The translations under genes and the position numbers were made by a program. This document shows positions 1 through 10,334 of a stretch of DNA of 64,000 bases, piece by piece (within the stretch, counting starts at the first letter, position 1; every line of letters starts with the position of its first letter). The notes beneath the pieces were generated by a model. That model worked only from the letters and a program-made list of their open reading frames with translations, was not told where the DNA came from and did no database searches. Source of the DNA: JACCZR01 sp963844805 (GTDB lineage: Bacteria > Actinomycetota > Thermoleophilia > Solirubrobacterales > Thermoleophilaceae); NCBI GenBank assembly GCA_963844805.1, contig CAWJPU010000001.1, forward strand, positions 186,001 through 250,000, given 5' to 3'.

Positions 1-1412
1 CGGTTGCGAAGCACGCGCTGGCGTCGTCCCGTGCGCAGGCCCAGCAGCGGTGAGCGAGCATCGGGCGCGATCACTGCGGGTCCAGAGCCCGTCGCAGGCA
101 CCTCACCTGGCTCGGCGCCCGAAGCTGGAGGCGTAACAGGCGCCAGGCCATCCGGCGGGGCCGGCGGCAAGGCAAGGGCGCTTGAGCAGGTCGAGGTCCC
201 GTCGGTGAGACGGGAGACCGCCCCCGTGTTCAACTCGGCCACGTATAACCGTGCGCACGCATCCTCCCCGAAGGACGCCACGTTGAAGTCGGGCAGGTCG
301 AGCACCAGGGCATCGCCGCCGCCGTCGGGTACCTGCAGGCGGCGCACCTCCCCGGTGCAATAGTCGGAGTAGACGTACTGGCCACGCAGCTCCTCCAGCG
401 AGGCGTCGCGCACCACGTAGCCGCCGGTGATCGCGCAGGACGGAGCGCCGGCGTTCGCGTACTCGTGGATCGGGCCCAGGTAGTTGCCGCCGCTCAAGGG
501 GCAGGCGCTCCCGTCGACCGGGTAGCGCAGATTCCCCTCGCAGACGTTCCAGCCGAAGCTCCGCCCCCGACCGGCGCCCTGCGAGCGGGCGTCGAAGTCG
601 ACTTCCTCCACCTCCGCCTGGCCCACGTCGCCGATCAGCATGTCGCCGATTTGTCGGTCGAGGCTGAAACGGAAGGGGTTGCGCAGCCCGTAGGCCCAGA
701 TCTCCCGCCTCACCCCCCCGGCCCCGGCGAGCGGGTTGTCGGAGGGGACCGTGTAGGACGCGCCGCCCGACGGCCGGGGATCGATCCTCACGAGCTTGCC
801 GAGCAGGGTGGTCAGGCTCTGGGCGTTGCCGTCGGGGTCGCCCCCGCTGCCTCCGTCGCCGACTCCGATGTAGAGGTGGCCGGCGGCGTCGAACTGCAGC
901 TGGCCGCCGTAGTGGTTGGAGTACTTGGGGTGGGCGATCTCGAGCACGGGCCGGCGCGTCGCGGCGCTGACGGTGTCGGCCGAGCCGCCCGAGCTGCGGA
1001 ACTCGTCCACCCGGATCGGCGGGCAGCGGTTGTCGTCGGTGGTCGAGGAAGGGCAGCTGGAAGTGGATCCGGTTCCCGCGGCGGTGTAGTAGGCGTACAG
1101 GCGGCCCGTGCTGGCGTAGTCGGGCGCCAGCGCGATCGACAGCAGCCCGCCCTCACCGATGCCGGCCTCGACCAAGCCCGCGATGTCGAGAAAGCTCGGG
1201 CCCTGCACCACGCCGTTCTTGACCAGCCTCACGCGCCCGGCGCGCTCGACCACCAGCACCCGGCTGGTGTCGCCCGGCGGAGAGACCACGCCGATCGGCC
1301 GGTCGAAGGTGCCGACGGGGGCCAGGCTCACCGCGGCCTGGGCGCTCGCCGGCCACGCGGCCGCAGCCAGCACGACGGCGGTCAGGGCAAGGCGGCCCAC
1401 GACAGGGGACAC
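1..1412 (-). CDS. PQQ-dependent glucose/sorbosone-type sugar dehydrogenase, exported (3' end outside window)
   Basis: The reading frame is open from a GTG at 1412 (alternative GTG at 1400) to the window edge, so the C-terminus is missing; about 470 residues are visible. An N-terminal hydrophobic segment ending in ASAQA looks like a Sec signal peptide, placing the enzyme outside the membrane. The mature part follows the soluble aldose/sorbosone dehydrogenase beta-propeller family: VLVVERAGRVRLV, GEGGLLSIALAPDY, GVGDGGSGGDP, and YGLRNPFRFS with its RNP motif, then GDVGQAEVEEVDF. Family members oxidise sugars with PQQ and often Ca2+; the substrate cannot be told. The visible C-terminal extension after the propeller is Pro/Ala-rich. 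It lies just downstream of ftsZ on the same strand, and nothing ties it to division. The class is secure, the substrate is not. Confidence 0.85.
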   Translation of the reverse strand, partial: MSPVVGRLALTAVVLAAAAWPASAQAAVSLAPVGTFDRPIGVVSPPGDTSRVLVVERAGRVRLVKNGVVQGPSFLDIAGLVEAGIGEGGLLSIALAPDYASTGRLYAYYTAAGTGSTSSCPSSTTDDNRCPPIRVDEFRSSGGSADTVSAATRRPVLEIAHPKYSNHYGGQLQFDAAGHLYIGVGDGGSGGDPDGNAQSLTTLLGKLVRIDPRPSGGASYTVPSDNPLAGAGGVRREIWAYGLRNPFRFSLDRQIGDMLIGDVGQAEVEEVDFDARSQGAGRGRSFGWNVCEGNLRYPVDGSACPLSGGNYLGPIHEYANAGAPSCAITGGYVVRDASLEELRGQYVYSDYCTGEVRRLQVPDGGGDALVLDLPDFNVASFGEDACARLYVAELNTGAVSRLTDGTSTCSSALALPPAPPDGLAPVTPPASGAEPGEVPATGSGPAVIAPDARSPLLGLRTGRRQRVLRN

Positions 1413-1465
1413 CTCATCATCTCTGGGCGCGCCGCTGCGCCGGGGCCTTGGCGAAGCCGGCGCGG

Positions 1466-2554
1466 TCAGTCCTTGAGGAACGACGGGATGTCGATCTCGT
1501 CGTCGGGGATCTCCAGCGACGAGCGCTGGCGCTCGTCCATCGCCACGTCGCGCCGGCGCGGCTCGCGGCGGCGGCCGGTGGAGTCCTCGGTGAACAGCGG
1601 CCCGGTGGCCATGCCCTCGAAGCCCGTGGCGATCACGGTGACCCGGACGGAGTCGTCCAGCTCCTCGTCGACGACCGCGCCGAAGATGATGTTCGACTGC
1701 GAGTCGGCGGCCTGCTGGATGATCTCGGCCGCCTCGTTGACCTCGAACAGGCCCAGGTCGCCGCCGCCGGTGATGTTCAGCAGGATCCCGGTCGCCCCCT
1801 CGACCGACTGCTCCAGCAGCGGGCTCGAGATGGCATGCTTGGCCGCCTCGGCGGCCCGGTTCTCTCCGCCGGCCTCGCCGATGCCCATCAGGGCCGACCC
1901 TGCCTCGTGCATGATCGTCCGCACGTCGGCGAAGTCGAGGTTGATGATGCCGGGGATCGTGATCAGGTCGGTGATGCCCTGCACGCCCTGGCGCAGGACG
2001 TTGTCGGCCTCCCGGAAGGCCTCGAGGATGCTCGTGCGCCGCTCGACGACGGCGAGCAGCTTCTCGTTCGGGATCACGATCAGCGTGTCGACCTGCTCGC
2101 GCAGGCGCTGCACGCCCTCTTCGGCCTGGCGGCTGCGCTGGGCTCCCTCGAAGGCGAAGGGCCGGGTCACGACGCCGACGGTGAGCGAGCCGATCTCCTG
2201 CTTGGCCACCTCGGCGATGACCGGCGCGGCGCCGGTGCCGGTGCCGCCGCCCTCGCCCGCGGTCACGAACACCATGTCCGCGCCCTTGAGCGACTCCTTG
2301 ATCTCGTCGCGGCTCTCGTTGGCCGCGCCATAGCCGACCTCGGGGTTCGCGCCGGCGCCGAGGCCCCGGGTGAGCTGGTCGCCGATCTGCAGCTTGATGT
2401 CGGCGTCGCACATCTGCAGCGCCTGGGCGTCGGTGTTGACCGCGATGAACTCGACGCCCTTCAGGCCCGCGTCGACCATGCGATTGACCGCGTTGATGCC
2501 GCCGCCGCCTACGCCGACGACCTTGATCACTGCCAGGTAGCTACCGGTGTCCAT
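1466..2554 (-). CDS. ftsZ: Cell division protein FtsZ
   Basis: Tubulin-like GTPase that polymerises into the cytokinetic Z ring. The 362-residue protein has the glycine-rich nucleotide loop VGVGGGGINAVNRM (residues 13-26), the tubulin signature GGGTGTG (102-108), and a T7-loop region with NLDFADVR that completes the GTPase site of the neighbouring subunit. The C-terminal linker is short and basic/acidic. It ends in a conserved tail, DDEIDIPSFLKD, the docking peptide for FtsZ partners. It is last in the dcw run but is separated from ftsQ by about 180 bases carrying its own promoter-like sequence, so it can probably be expressed independently of the mur genes. The ATG at 2554 fits the family N-terminus. 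Confidence 0.98.
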   Translation of the reverse strand: MDTGSYLAVIKVVGVGGGGINAVNRMVDAGLKGVEFIAVNTDAQALQMCDADIKLQIGDQLTRGLGAGANPEVGYGAANESRDEIKESLKGADMVFVTAGEGGGTGTGAAPVIAEVAKQEIGSLTVGVVTRPFAFEGAQRSRQAEEGVQRLREQVDTLIVIPNEKLLAVVERRTSILEAFREADNVLRQGVQGITDLITIPGIINLDFADVRTIMHEAGSALMGIGEAGGENRAAEAAKHAISSPLLEQSVEGATGILLNITGGGDLGLFEVNEAAEIIQQAADSQSNIIFGAVVDEELDDSVRVTVIATGFEGMATGPLFTEDSTGRRREPRRRDVAMDERQRSSLEIPDDEIDIPSFLKD

Positions 2555-2630
2555 CCCCCTGGTCCTTCCCGTTGGGGCCTCAAGCGATCATCGAGGGTTT
2601 CCGGACTCCCACGAAGGCCGCAAAGTCCGC

Positions 2631-2660
2631 ACTGTAGGCGGAATTCGGCGAAGGTGTCAA
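2631..2660 (-). promoter_or_regulatory. Putative housekeeping promoter of ftsZ
   Basis: On the minus strand a perfect -35 hexamer TTGACA (2660-2655) is followed after 18 bases by TACAGT (2636-2631), a good sigma-70-type -10. Transcription would start near 2624, giving a leader of about 70 bases before the ftsZ ATG. It sits in the only sizeable gap inside the dcw operon, so it likely lets ftsZ be transcribed separately. Confidence 0.6.
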
Positions 2661-2711
2661 ACCTCCTGCGCAACGAATCTTGCGTGTCGTCCGACCCTCA
2701 CCCTCGATCCA

Positions 2712-2739
2712 GAGTCGAGAGTAGGCCTAATCTCGACTC
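2712..2739 (-). terminator. 9-bp inverted repeat at the ftsQ stop, possible partial terminator
   Basis: GAGTCGAGA (2712-2720) and TCTCGACTC (2731-2739) form a perfect stem with a 10-base loop that overlaps the ftsQ stop codon. A competing smaller stem can form between CTCGA at 2703-2707 and TCGAG at 2714-2718. There is no U-run, so an intrinsic terminator is not certain. An attenuating hairpin between ftsQ and ftsZ is equally possible. Confidence 0.4.
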
Positions 2740-3634
2740 AAGGTTGAGGCTGTGCCGGGAGGGGCGTCGGGGCCGCTTGTGGAGCGGCCTGCGGCGTGAT
2801 GGGCGGCGTCGCGGGAGGCGTGGCTTGCGGCGTGGTCTGCGGGGCCGCCGGGGCCGCCGGGGCCGCGTCGTCGCGGGCGGCCTCCTCCGGGTCGGGCGCG
2901 GCCTCGGGCAGGCCGCCGGCCACCGGCCGCTCGGGAAGGCGGACGTCCACGTACTCCGCGCCCTTGGAGCGCGGAGTCGGCCAGCACGGCCGCCGCGGCG
3001 GCCCACTTGGCCCGCAGCCGCGCCTGGGTGCCGAGGACGATGTCCGGGCCCTCGGAGACCTCGGCCACCAGGCCGCGGTCGGTGCGCTTGATGGTCTTCA
3101 CCCGCTCGAGCAGGAAGGCCGGGGCGGCGCCCGCGACGCCGACCAGCCGGCGGTCCACCTCCGGCAGCTTCGGGTTCCCGCGCATGCCGCGGATCACGGT
3201 GCCGTCCTCGGACACCGGCAGCTGGTCGCCGCCCGTGGCGACCAGCGCGACGGGGCGGCGCTCGATCGCCTGGATCCGCACGCCGTGCGGGAAGTCGGTG
3301 GTCACCTTCAGCTCGTTGACCACCGGCCACGCGGCCGCGGCCTCCAGCAGCCGGTCGCGGCTGACGTGCAGGGTGGTCATGTCGCGCGCCGCGGCCTCCA
3401 GCGCCTCGCGGACCTTGGGAGCGTCGCGCGTGGTCAGGCCGCTCACCTGCACCCGCTCGATGGCCACCAGCGAGGAGTCGCGCAGCCACAGCAGGTAGCC
3501 GGCGGCCAGCACGGCGGCCACGAGCAGCGCAACGCCCAGCCGGCGGCGGAACCGCGGCGGGATGCTGAGCACGAAGAAGGGGACGATCTTGGGGAGGCGG
3601 ACCAGCTGCCCCGCCACCGCGCCCGCGGCAGCCT

Positions 3635-3638
<4 letters not shown>
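2738..3638 (-). CDS. ftsQ: Cell division protein FtsQ (frame broken by one base)
   Basis: FtsQ/DivIB is a bitopic divisome protein linking FtsL and FtsB to the septal synthase. From a GTG at 3638, overlapping the murB stop by 4 bases, the sequence has a short cytoplasmic basic stretch, one membrane segment (VALLVAAVLAAGYLLW) and a POTRA domain (VAIERVQVSGLTTRD, then a Pro-His-Gly turn in TDFPHGVRIQAIERRPVA). An FtsQ-typical C-terminal beta domain follows. Around 2968-2974 one extra base shifts the frame. Deleting one C restores the expected YVDVRLPERPVAGG ending, followed by a tail of repeated Pro-Gln-Ala-Thr to the stop at 2738. Because the gene is expected to be essential, an assembly indel is likelier than real loss. 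Confidence 0.85.
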
Positions 3639-4545
<907 letters not shown>

Positions 4546-4549
<4 letters not shown>

Positions 4550-5862
4550 GCCGCTGCCTCCAGGCGATCGGCCAGCCGGTCCACGTCGCCCGCTCCCAGG
4601 GTCAGCAGGACGTCCCCCTCCCCCAGCCGCTCGCGCAGCATCCGCTCGGCGTCGTCCATGCGGGGAAGCCACCAGACCGGCCGGCCGCCGGCTGCGTCGG
4701 CCGCCGTGCGGGCCACGGTCAGGCCCGACACGCCGGGGTAGTCCTCGGCCTGCTCCCGCGCGGGGTAGACGTCCAGCACCACCACCAGGTCGGCCAGCGC
4801 CAGCGCCTCGCCGAACTCGCGGGCCAGCTCGCGCGTGCGCGAGTAGAGGTGCGGCTGGAAGCAGGCCACGAGCCGGCGCGGCTCCAGGGTGCGGGCGGCC
4901 TCCAGGGTGGCCCGCACCTCGGTCGGGTGGTGCGCGTAGTCGTCGAAGATGCGCGCCCCCTTCGCCGTGGTGCCGCGCCCCTCGAAGCGCCGCGCCGCCC
5001 CGGCGAAGTCCTCGAGCGCGGGCGCGGCCTCGGCCACAGGGACGCCCGCCGCGCGGCAGGCCGCCAGCGCGGCCAGGGCGTTGAGGACGTTGTGCTCTCC
5101 GGGCGCCGGGAGGCGTGCCGCGACGCCGTCGACGGTGAACCTCGAGCCCAGCGGCATGAGCTCGACGTCCTCGGCGCTGAGGTCCCCCTCGCCGATCCCG
5201 TAGGTCACGTCGGCGTCCAGGCCCGCGCCGGCCCAGGCGATCGTGGTCTGCGCGGGTGCGGTGAACTGCGCGAAGGCCTCGCGCAGCGCGCTCGGCGAGC
5301 GGTAGGTGGCGTGGTGGTCCAGCTCCATGTTGGTCACGACGGTCACCTCGCGATCCAGCTTGAGGAACGAGCGGTCGGACTCGTCGGCCTCGGCGATCAG
5401 CCACTCCCCCTCCCCCCAGGCGGCGTTGGTGCCCGCGGCGCGCAGCTCGCCTCCCACCAGGAAGGCGGGCTCGCGGCCGCAGCGCAGAAGCGCGTGCGCG
5501 GCCATGGCGCAGGTGGTGGTCTTGCCGTGGGTGCCGGAGATGGCGATCGTGCGCTTGAGGTGGGTGAGCTCGGCCAGCAGGTCGGCCCGGTGGAGCACGG
5601 TGCGGCCCTCCTCGCGGGCTCGCGCCAACTCGGGATTGTCCTCGGCGATCGCGGTAGACACCACCACCTCCGCCTCCGGGGGCAGGTTCGCGGCGTCGTG
5701 CCCGAGCGCCGGCTCGATGCCCGCCGCCCGCAGGCGCTCGGTGTAGGAGGACTCCGCGCGGTCGGAGCCGGTGACCTGGGCGCCCAGCGCCTTCGCGACC
5801 AGGGCGAGCCCGCTCATGCCGGCGCCGCCGATGCCCACGAAGTGCAGCCTGCGCCCGTTCAC
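4546..5862 (-). CDS. murC: UDP-N-acetylmuramate--L-alanine ligase MurC
   Basis: ATP-dependent ligase adding L-alanine to UDP-MurNAc, the first amino acid of the stem peptide. The 438-residue protein shows the Mur ligase layout: a Rossmann-like UDP-binding domain (HFVGIGGAGMSGLA near the N-terminus), the central ATPase domain with P-loop GTHGKTTT (110-117), and the C-terminal domain with DDYAHHPTEV, a MurC hallmark. The start is a GTG at 5862 overlapping the murG stop in a GTGA, and the stop overlaps murB, all within the dcw operon. Confidence 0.97.
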
Positions 5863-6929
5863 TGCGCCAGACGTAGCAGCTCGTCCGCGATCCGCTCCGC
5901 GGCGTCGGGGCTCGAGGCCCGCCGGGCGGCCTCGGACATCGCGGCCAGCTTGGTGGGCGAGCTGAGCAGCTCCCCCACCTCGCGCGACAGGCGGACGGCG
6001 TCGAGCTCGTCATCCGGCACCATCACCGCAGCCCCCGCGTCGGTCATCAGGCGCGCGTTGCGGGTCTGGTGGTCGGCCGAGGCGTGCGGGTAGGGGACGA
6101 GGATCGCCGGCAGCCCGGCGGCGGCCACCTCCAGGACCGAGCCGCCGGACCGGGCCACGGTCAGGTCCGCGGCGGCCAGGGCGTCGGCGAAAGGCTTGAT
6201 GTAAGGCAGCAGGCGGTAGTGGGGCGGGTTGCCCAGCGCGGCCAGGCGGGCGGCGAGGTCGTCGTGGTCGCGGCGCCCGGAGGCGTGCAGGACCGCGCAC
6301 GGCGCGGCGCGGCCGAAGGCCTCGAGGCTGGCCTCGTTGAGCGTGCGCGCCCCGATCGAGCCGCCGAACACCAGCACGCAGGTCTCGTCGGCGCCGATCC
6401 CGAAGCGGCGGCGCGCCTCGTAGCGGTCGGCCTCACCCGTCCCCGGCGGCAGCGGGCGCCCCGAGACCACGAACCGCGGCTCCTCGCGCCCCTCCAGGGG
6501 AAAGGCCAGGAAGACCTTCTTGGCGAGCGGAGCGAGCAGGCGGTTGGAGATCCCCAGGTAGCTGTCGGCCTCGGTGAGCACCAGCGGCTTGCGCAGGAGG
6601 GCGGCCGCGAGCCCGACCGGGCCCGCCACGTAGCCCCCGCCACCCATGACGGCGTCGGGCCGCAGCCGGCGCAGCAGCCGCACCGAGGTCCCCAGCGCGC
6701 CGACCGCCAGCCCGGCGGCCCGCGCGGCGCGCAGGGGGTTGCCGCGGTCGATCCCGGCGACCTTCAGCCGGTGCAGCGGGTAGCCGGCCGCGGGCACGAG
6801 CTCGGCCTCGGCCCGCTCGCCCCCGATGAACTCGACCTCGGCGCCCCTATCGCGCAGCGCGTCGGCGACCGCCAGCGCCGGCACGACGTGCCCCGCCGTG
6901 CCGCCTGCGGCTATCACGACCCGAGGCAT
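5859..6929 (-). CDS. murG: Lipid II synthase MurG (UDP-GlcNAc transferase)
   Basis: Peripheral membrane GT28 glycosyltransferase that transfers GlcNAc from UDP-GlcNAc to lipid I to make lipid II. The 356-residue protein has the N-terminal GGTAGHVVPALA loop, the acceptor-side loop GGGGYVAGPVGLAA, the hinge with FGGSIGARTLNEAS, and the donor-site motif ARSGGSVLEVAAAGLPAILVPYP. The ATG at 6929 lies inside the 3' end of ftsW, giving an 83-base overlap. That is larger than the 1-4 base overlaps elsewhere in this operon, so the ftsW end may be affected by a base error. Confidence 0.96.
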   Translation of the reverse strand: MPRVVIAAGGTAGHVVPALAVADALRDRGAEVEFIGGERAEAELVPAAGYPLHRLKVAGIDRGNPLRAARAAGLAVGALGTSVRLLRRLRPDAVMGGGGYVAGPVGLAAALLRKPLVLTEADSYLGISNRLLAPLAKKVFLAFPLEGREEPRFVVSGRPLPPGTGEADRYEARRRFGIGADETCVLVFGGSIGARTLNEASLEAFGRAAPCAVLHASGRRDHDDLAARLAALGNPPHYRLLPYIKPFADALAAADLTVARSGGSVLEVAAAGLPAILVPYPHASADHQTRNARLMTDAGAAVMVPDDELDAVRLSREVGELLSSPTKLAAMSEAARRASSPDAAERIADELLRLAQ

Positions 6930-8103
6930 CGCGGCCTCCCTCGATCGCCTTCAGCACCGGCTTGCGGCTCATGCGGCCGACACGGCCGCCGGTGGCGGCC
7001 ACGTTCAGCAGGATGCCCATGGCCGCCAGCAGCACGATGAGGTTGGTCGAGCCGTAGGAGATGAAGGGCAGCGGCACGCCGGTGAGCGGCATCAGCCCGA
7101 GCACCGCGAAGAAGTTCAGGGTCGCCTGGCACAGGATCAGCGAGGTGATGCCGGCGGCCAGCAGCTTGGCGTAGCGGGTCTGGGCGTGCTTGGCAGTGCG
7201 GAGCCCCGCGTAGCCGATCATCGCGTACAGGAACACCACGCCGAGGATCCCCACCAGCCCGACCTCCTCGCCGATGATGGCCAGGATCATGTCCGTGTGG
7301 GCCTCGGGCAGGTAGAAGATCTTCTGGACCGACTCCCCCAGGCCGACGCCGAAGAAGCCGCCCGACCCGATCGCCGTGAGCGCCTGCACCGCCTGGAAGC
7401 CCGCGCCGCCCGCGTCGGAGAAGGGGTCGAGGAAGCTGGTGAGCCGCTCGCGCCGGTAGGGCTCGACCAGGGCGAGCATTACGGCCGCGGCGGCCAGGGT
7501 GCCGCCGATCAGCGCCAGGTTGCGGATCGGAGTGCCGGCGGCGATCAGCAGCGCGCCGATGGCGAAGCAGACCACCATCGTGGTGCCCATGTCGGGCTGC
7601 TTCATCAGCACCGCGCACGCCGCGGCCACCACCAGCAGCAGCGGCTTGAACAGGCCCTTGACGGTCTTGACGGTCCAGGGCCGCGAGGCCAGCAGGAACG
7701 CGGCGTAGAGGACCAGCGAGACCTTCAGCAGCTCCGACGGCTGGAACTGCAGCGGCCCCGGGCCCAGCCAGCGAGTGGCGCCGTTCACGGTGACGCCCAC
7801 GCCCGGCACCATCACGGCGATGCAGAGCAGGAAGGACGCCGCCAGCGCCGCACCGGTGAAGCGCCGCGCCAACTCGATCCCGTACCGGGCCAGGAAATGC
7901 AGCGCGGCCAGTCCGGCGACGCCGAAGATCAGGTAGCGCTTGAGGTAGAAGGACGGGTCGCCCGAGCCCTGCAGCAGTGACTCCGCCGAGCTGGCGGAGT
8001 ACACCATCACCGCGCCGAAGGCCAGCAGGCACAGCGTGGCCGTGAGCAGGATCGAGTACTCGACCGGTCGCTTCGATCGCTTCTTGGGCGCCGGCCGGGC
8101 CAT
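6847..8103 (-). CDS. ftsW: Septal peptidoglycan glycosyltransferase FtsW
   Basis: SEDS-family polytopic membrane protein that polymerises lipid II at the septum with its partner transpeptidase FtsI. The 418-residue sequence has about ten hydrophobic segments and family motifs: the extracytoplasmic VNGATRWLGPG and PSELLK, GEEVGLVG, and PLPFISYGST near the C-terminus. The last 30 or so residues (after the segment ending GRMSRKPVLKAIEGG) are Arg/Gly-rich and overlap the murG start region, unlike typical FtsW tails, so the true stop may differ. A 30-base gap separates it from murD. Confidence 0.95.
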   Translation of the reverse strand: MARPAPKKRSKRPVEYSILLTATLCLLAFGAVMVYSASSAESLLQGSGDPSFYLKRYLIFGVAGLAALHFLARYGIELARRFTGAALAASFLLCIAVMVPGVGVTVNGATRWLGPGPLQFQPSELLKVSLVLYAAFLLASRPWTVKTVKGLFKPLLLVVAAACAVLMKQPDMGTTMVVCFAIGALLIAAGTPIRNLALIGGTLAAAAVMLALVEPYRRERLTSFLDPFSDAGGAGFQAVQALTAIGSGGFFGVGLGESVQKIFYLPEAHTDMILAIIGEEVGLVGILGVVFLYAMIGYAGLRTAKHAQTRYAKLLAAGITSLILCQATLNFFAVLGLMPLTGVPLPFISYGSTNLIVLLAAMGILLNVAATGGRVGRMSRKPVLKAIEGGRDASGRDSRRRHGGARRAGAGGRRRAAR

Positions 8104-8133
8104 CCGGGCCTACTTCTACGCCCCGCCCCGGAC

Positions 8134-9363
8134 TCATCCTCGCTCGGCGACCAGCCGCCGGAAGTGGGCGCCCCGCTCCTCGTAGTCGCTGTACTGGTCG
8201 TAGGAGGCGCAGGCGGGCGACAGCAGGACCACCTCGCCGGGGCCCGCGGCCCGGGCGGCGGCGTCCACCGCCGAGGCCAGGTCGCCGCAGCGGTGCATCG
8301 GGGCCGCGCCCTCGAGGTCTGCGGCCAGCGCGTCCTCGGCCTGCCCGATCAGGTACAGCGCGCGGCACCGCCCGGCCGCCTCACGCAGCCCGCGGAAGCC
8401 GCCGCCCTTGAGGCTGCCGCCGAGGATCGCGTGCACCCCGCCGGGGAACGCGGTGAGGCCGCGCACCGCGGACGCCACGTTGGTGGCCTTGGAGTCGTTG
8501 ACGAACAGCACGCCGTCGACGCGGGCCACCTCCTCCAGCCGGTGCGGCACCCCGGCGAAGGTGCGCAGCGCCTCGCGCAGGGGCGCCTCGTCGACGCCCA
8601 TGCCGCGTGCCGCGGCCGCCGCCGCGCGGGAGTTCTCGAGGTTGTGCTCGCCGCGCAGGGCCAGGTCCTCGGGCCGGATGTCGTCGGCGAAGCCCGTGCG
8701 CCGGGCCCGCCCGGGCAACTCGATCCCGGGCGGCGCCACCGCCAGGTCCTCCGGCTGCTGGTTGGCGAAGGCGCGCAGCTTGGCCTCGCGGTAGCGCTCG
8801 AAGGTGTGGTGGCGATCGAGGTGGTCCTCCTCGAGGTTGAGCAGCACCGCGCACTCGGGCCGGAAGGCCGAGGTGTCCTCGAGCTGGAAGCTGGAGGTCT
8901 CGCACACCACCGTCGCGTCCGGATCGAGCGCACCCACCAGCGAGGCCACCGGCGTGCCCACGTTCCCGGCGACCGCCACGGGCAGGCCGGCGGCCTCGTA
9001 GATCGCGCCCAGCAGCGACACCGTCGTGGTCTTGCCGTTGGTGCCGGTGACCGCCACGAACGGGTTGGGCAGCAGCCGCCAGGCCAGCTCGAGCTCGCCC
9101 ACCACCTCGAGGCCGCGGGCCAGCGCCTCGGCCACCACCGGCGCCTCGCGCGGCACGCCGGGGCTCTTGACCACGGTGGCCACCCGGTCCAGCAGCTCGA
9201 CGCCGTCGGTGCCGGCGTGGGTCTCCACTCCCTCCACCGGCTCGCTCAAGCCGGAGTCGCAGCCGATCGTCTCGCCGTGCTCGCGCAGCATCTCGGCGGC
9301 GGCGCGGCCCGAGCGCGCCAGGCCCACCACGAGGTAGGGCCCCGGCGGCAGCGACGGCCTCAA
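8134..9363 (-). CDS. murD: UDP-MurNAc-L-alanine--D-glutamate ligase MurD
   Basis: Cytoplasmic ATP-dependent ligase adding D-glutamate to UDP-MurNAc-L-Ala. I place the start at a TTG (9363) that overlaps the mraY stop as TTGA, giving 409 residues; this keeps the N-terminal nucleotide fold YLVVGLARSGRAAAE intact. The ATPase P-loop is GTNGKTTT (107-114), with NLEEDHLDRH and VNDSKATNVAS as family markers and LLSPACASYDQYSDYEERG at the C-terminus. No ATG is available near the N-terminus. The frame upstream of 9363 stays open only as a shadow of mraY. Confidence 0.95.
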   Translation of the reverse strand: MRPSLPPGPYLVVGLARSGRAAAEMLREHGETIGCDSGLSEPVEGVETHAGTDGVELLDRVATVVKSPGVPREAPVVAEALARGLEVVGELELAWRLLPNPFVAVTGTNGKTTTVSLLGAIYEAAGLPVAVAGNVGTPVASLVGALDPDATVVCETSSFQLEDTSAFRPECAVLLNLEEDHLDRHHTFERYREAKLRAFANQQPEDLAVAPPGIELPGRARRTGFADDIRPEDLALRGEHNLENSRAAAAAARGMGVDEAPLREALRTFAGVPHRLEEVARVDGVLFVNDSKATNVASAVRGLTAFPGGVHAILGGSLKGGGFRGLREAAGRCRALYLIGQAEDALAADLEGAAPMHRCGDLASAVDAAARAAGPGEVVLLSPACASYDQYSDYEERGAHFRRLVAERG

Positions 9364-10334
9364 GTGGACTGCTGGTAGAGGGTGAAGCCGATCGCGCTGC
9401 AGATCGCCGCCACGATCCAGAAGCGCAGGATGATCTTCGTCTCCGACCAGGCCATCAGCTCGAAGTGGTGGTGGATCGGGGCCATCAGGAACACCCGCTT
9501 GCGAAAGCGCTGGAAGGCGAACACCTGGATCGCGACCGACAGCGCCTCGATCACGAAGATGCCGCCGATCAGCACCAGCAGCACCTCGGTCTTGGTCATC
9601 ACCGCGAGCGCGGCCACCGCGCCGCCTATCCCCAGCGCCCCCGTGTCGCCCATGAACACCGAGGCGGGGAACGAGTTGAACCACAGGAAGCCGACGCAGG
9701 CGCCCACCAGCGCGGCGCACAGCAGCGCGAGGTCCTCCTGCCCGCTGGTGATGAACGTCATCCCGGTGTAGGCGAGCAGGACGATCGCCGCGCAGCCCGC
9801 GGCCAGGCCGTCCAAGCCGTCGGTGAGGTTGACGCCGTTGGTGGCCCCGGCCAGCACCAGGAAGATGAACACCGGGTAGAGCAGGCCGAGGTCGATCGAG
9901 GCGTCGACCACCCGCAGGCGCAGCGTGTCCTCCAGGCCCACGTACTGGGTCGCCATCAGCCACAGGCCGATGGCGATCGCCGCCTGGGCGAGCAGCTTGG
10001 TCCGTCCCGAGATGCCCAGCGAGCGCTTCCTGCGCTGCTTGGTGAAGTCGTCGGCGAAGCCGAGCGCTCCGCAGAGCACTGCGGTGCCGAACACCGCGAG
10101 GCTGACCGCGCGGTAGTCGGTGAGCATCAGGAAGGGCACCGCGAAGGCCACGAAGATCACCAGCCCGCCCATCGTGGGTGTGCCGGCCTTGCCGTGGTGG
10201 CCCTCGGGCCCCTCCTCGCGGATGTGCTGGCCGAACTCGCGGACGCGCAGCTGCTCGATGAACTTGGGCCCCAGGAACATGCAGATGAGCAGCGAGGCCA
10301 TGCCCGCGATGAGGATCTCGCCCATCCCCCTCAC
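9360..10334 (-). CDS. mraY: Phospho-MurNAc-pentapeptide transferase MraY
   Basis: Integral membrane enzyme that transfers phospho-MurNAc-pentapeptide to undecaprenyl phosphate, forming lipid I. The 324 residues contain about ten transmembrane helices and the Mg2+/substrate motifs expected of the family: the aspartate pair in GFADDFTK, NLTDGLDGLA, FMGDTGALGIGG, and the cytoplasmic histidine motif PIHHHFEL. The GTG at 10334 overlaps the murF stop (GTGA); an ATG at 10325 is an alternative start three residues in. Confidence 0.97.
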   Translation of the reverse strand: MRGMGEILIAGMASLLICMFLGPKFIEQLRVREFGQHIREEGPEGHHGKAGTPTMGGLVIFVAFAVPFLMLTDYRAVSLAVFGTAVLCGALGFADDFTKQRRKRSLGISGRTKLLAQAAIAIGLWLMATQYVGLEDTLRLRVVDASIDLGLLYPVFIFLVLAGATNGVNLTDGLDGLAAGCAAIVLLAYTGMTFITSGQEDLALLCAALVGACVGFLWFNSFPASVFMGDTGALGIGGAVAALAVMTKTEVLLVLIGGIFVIEALSVAIQVFAFQRFRKRVFLMAPIHHHFELMAWSETKIILRFWIVAAICSAIGFTLYQQST

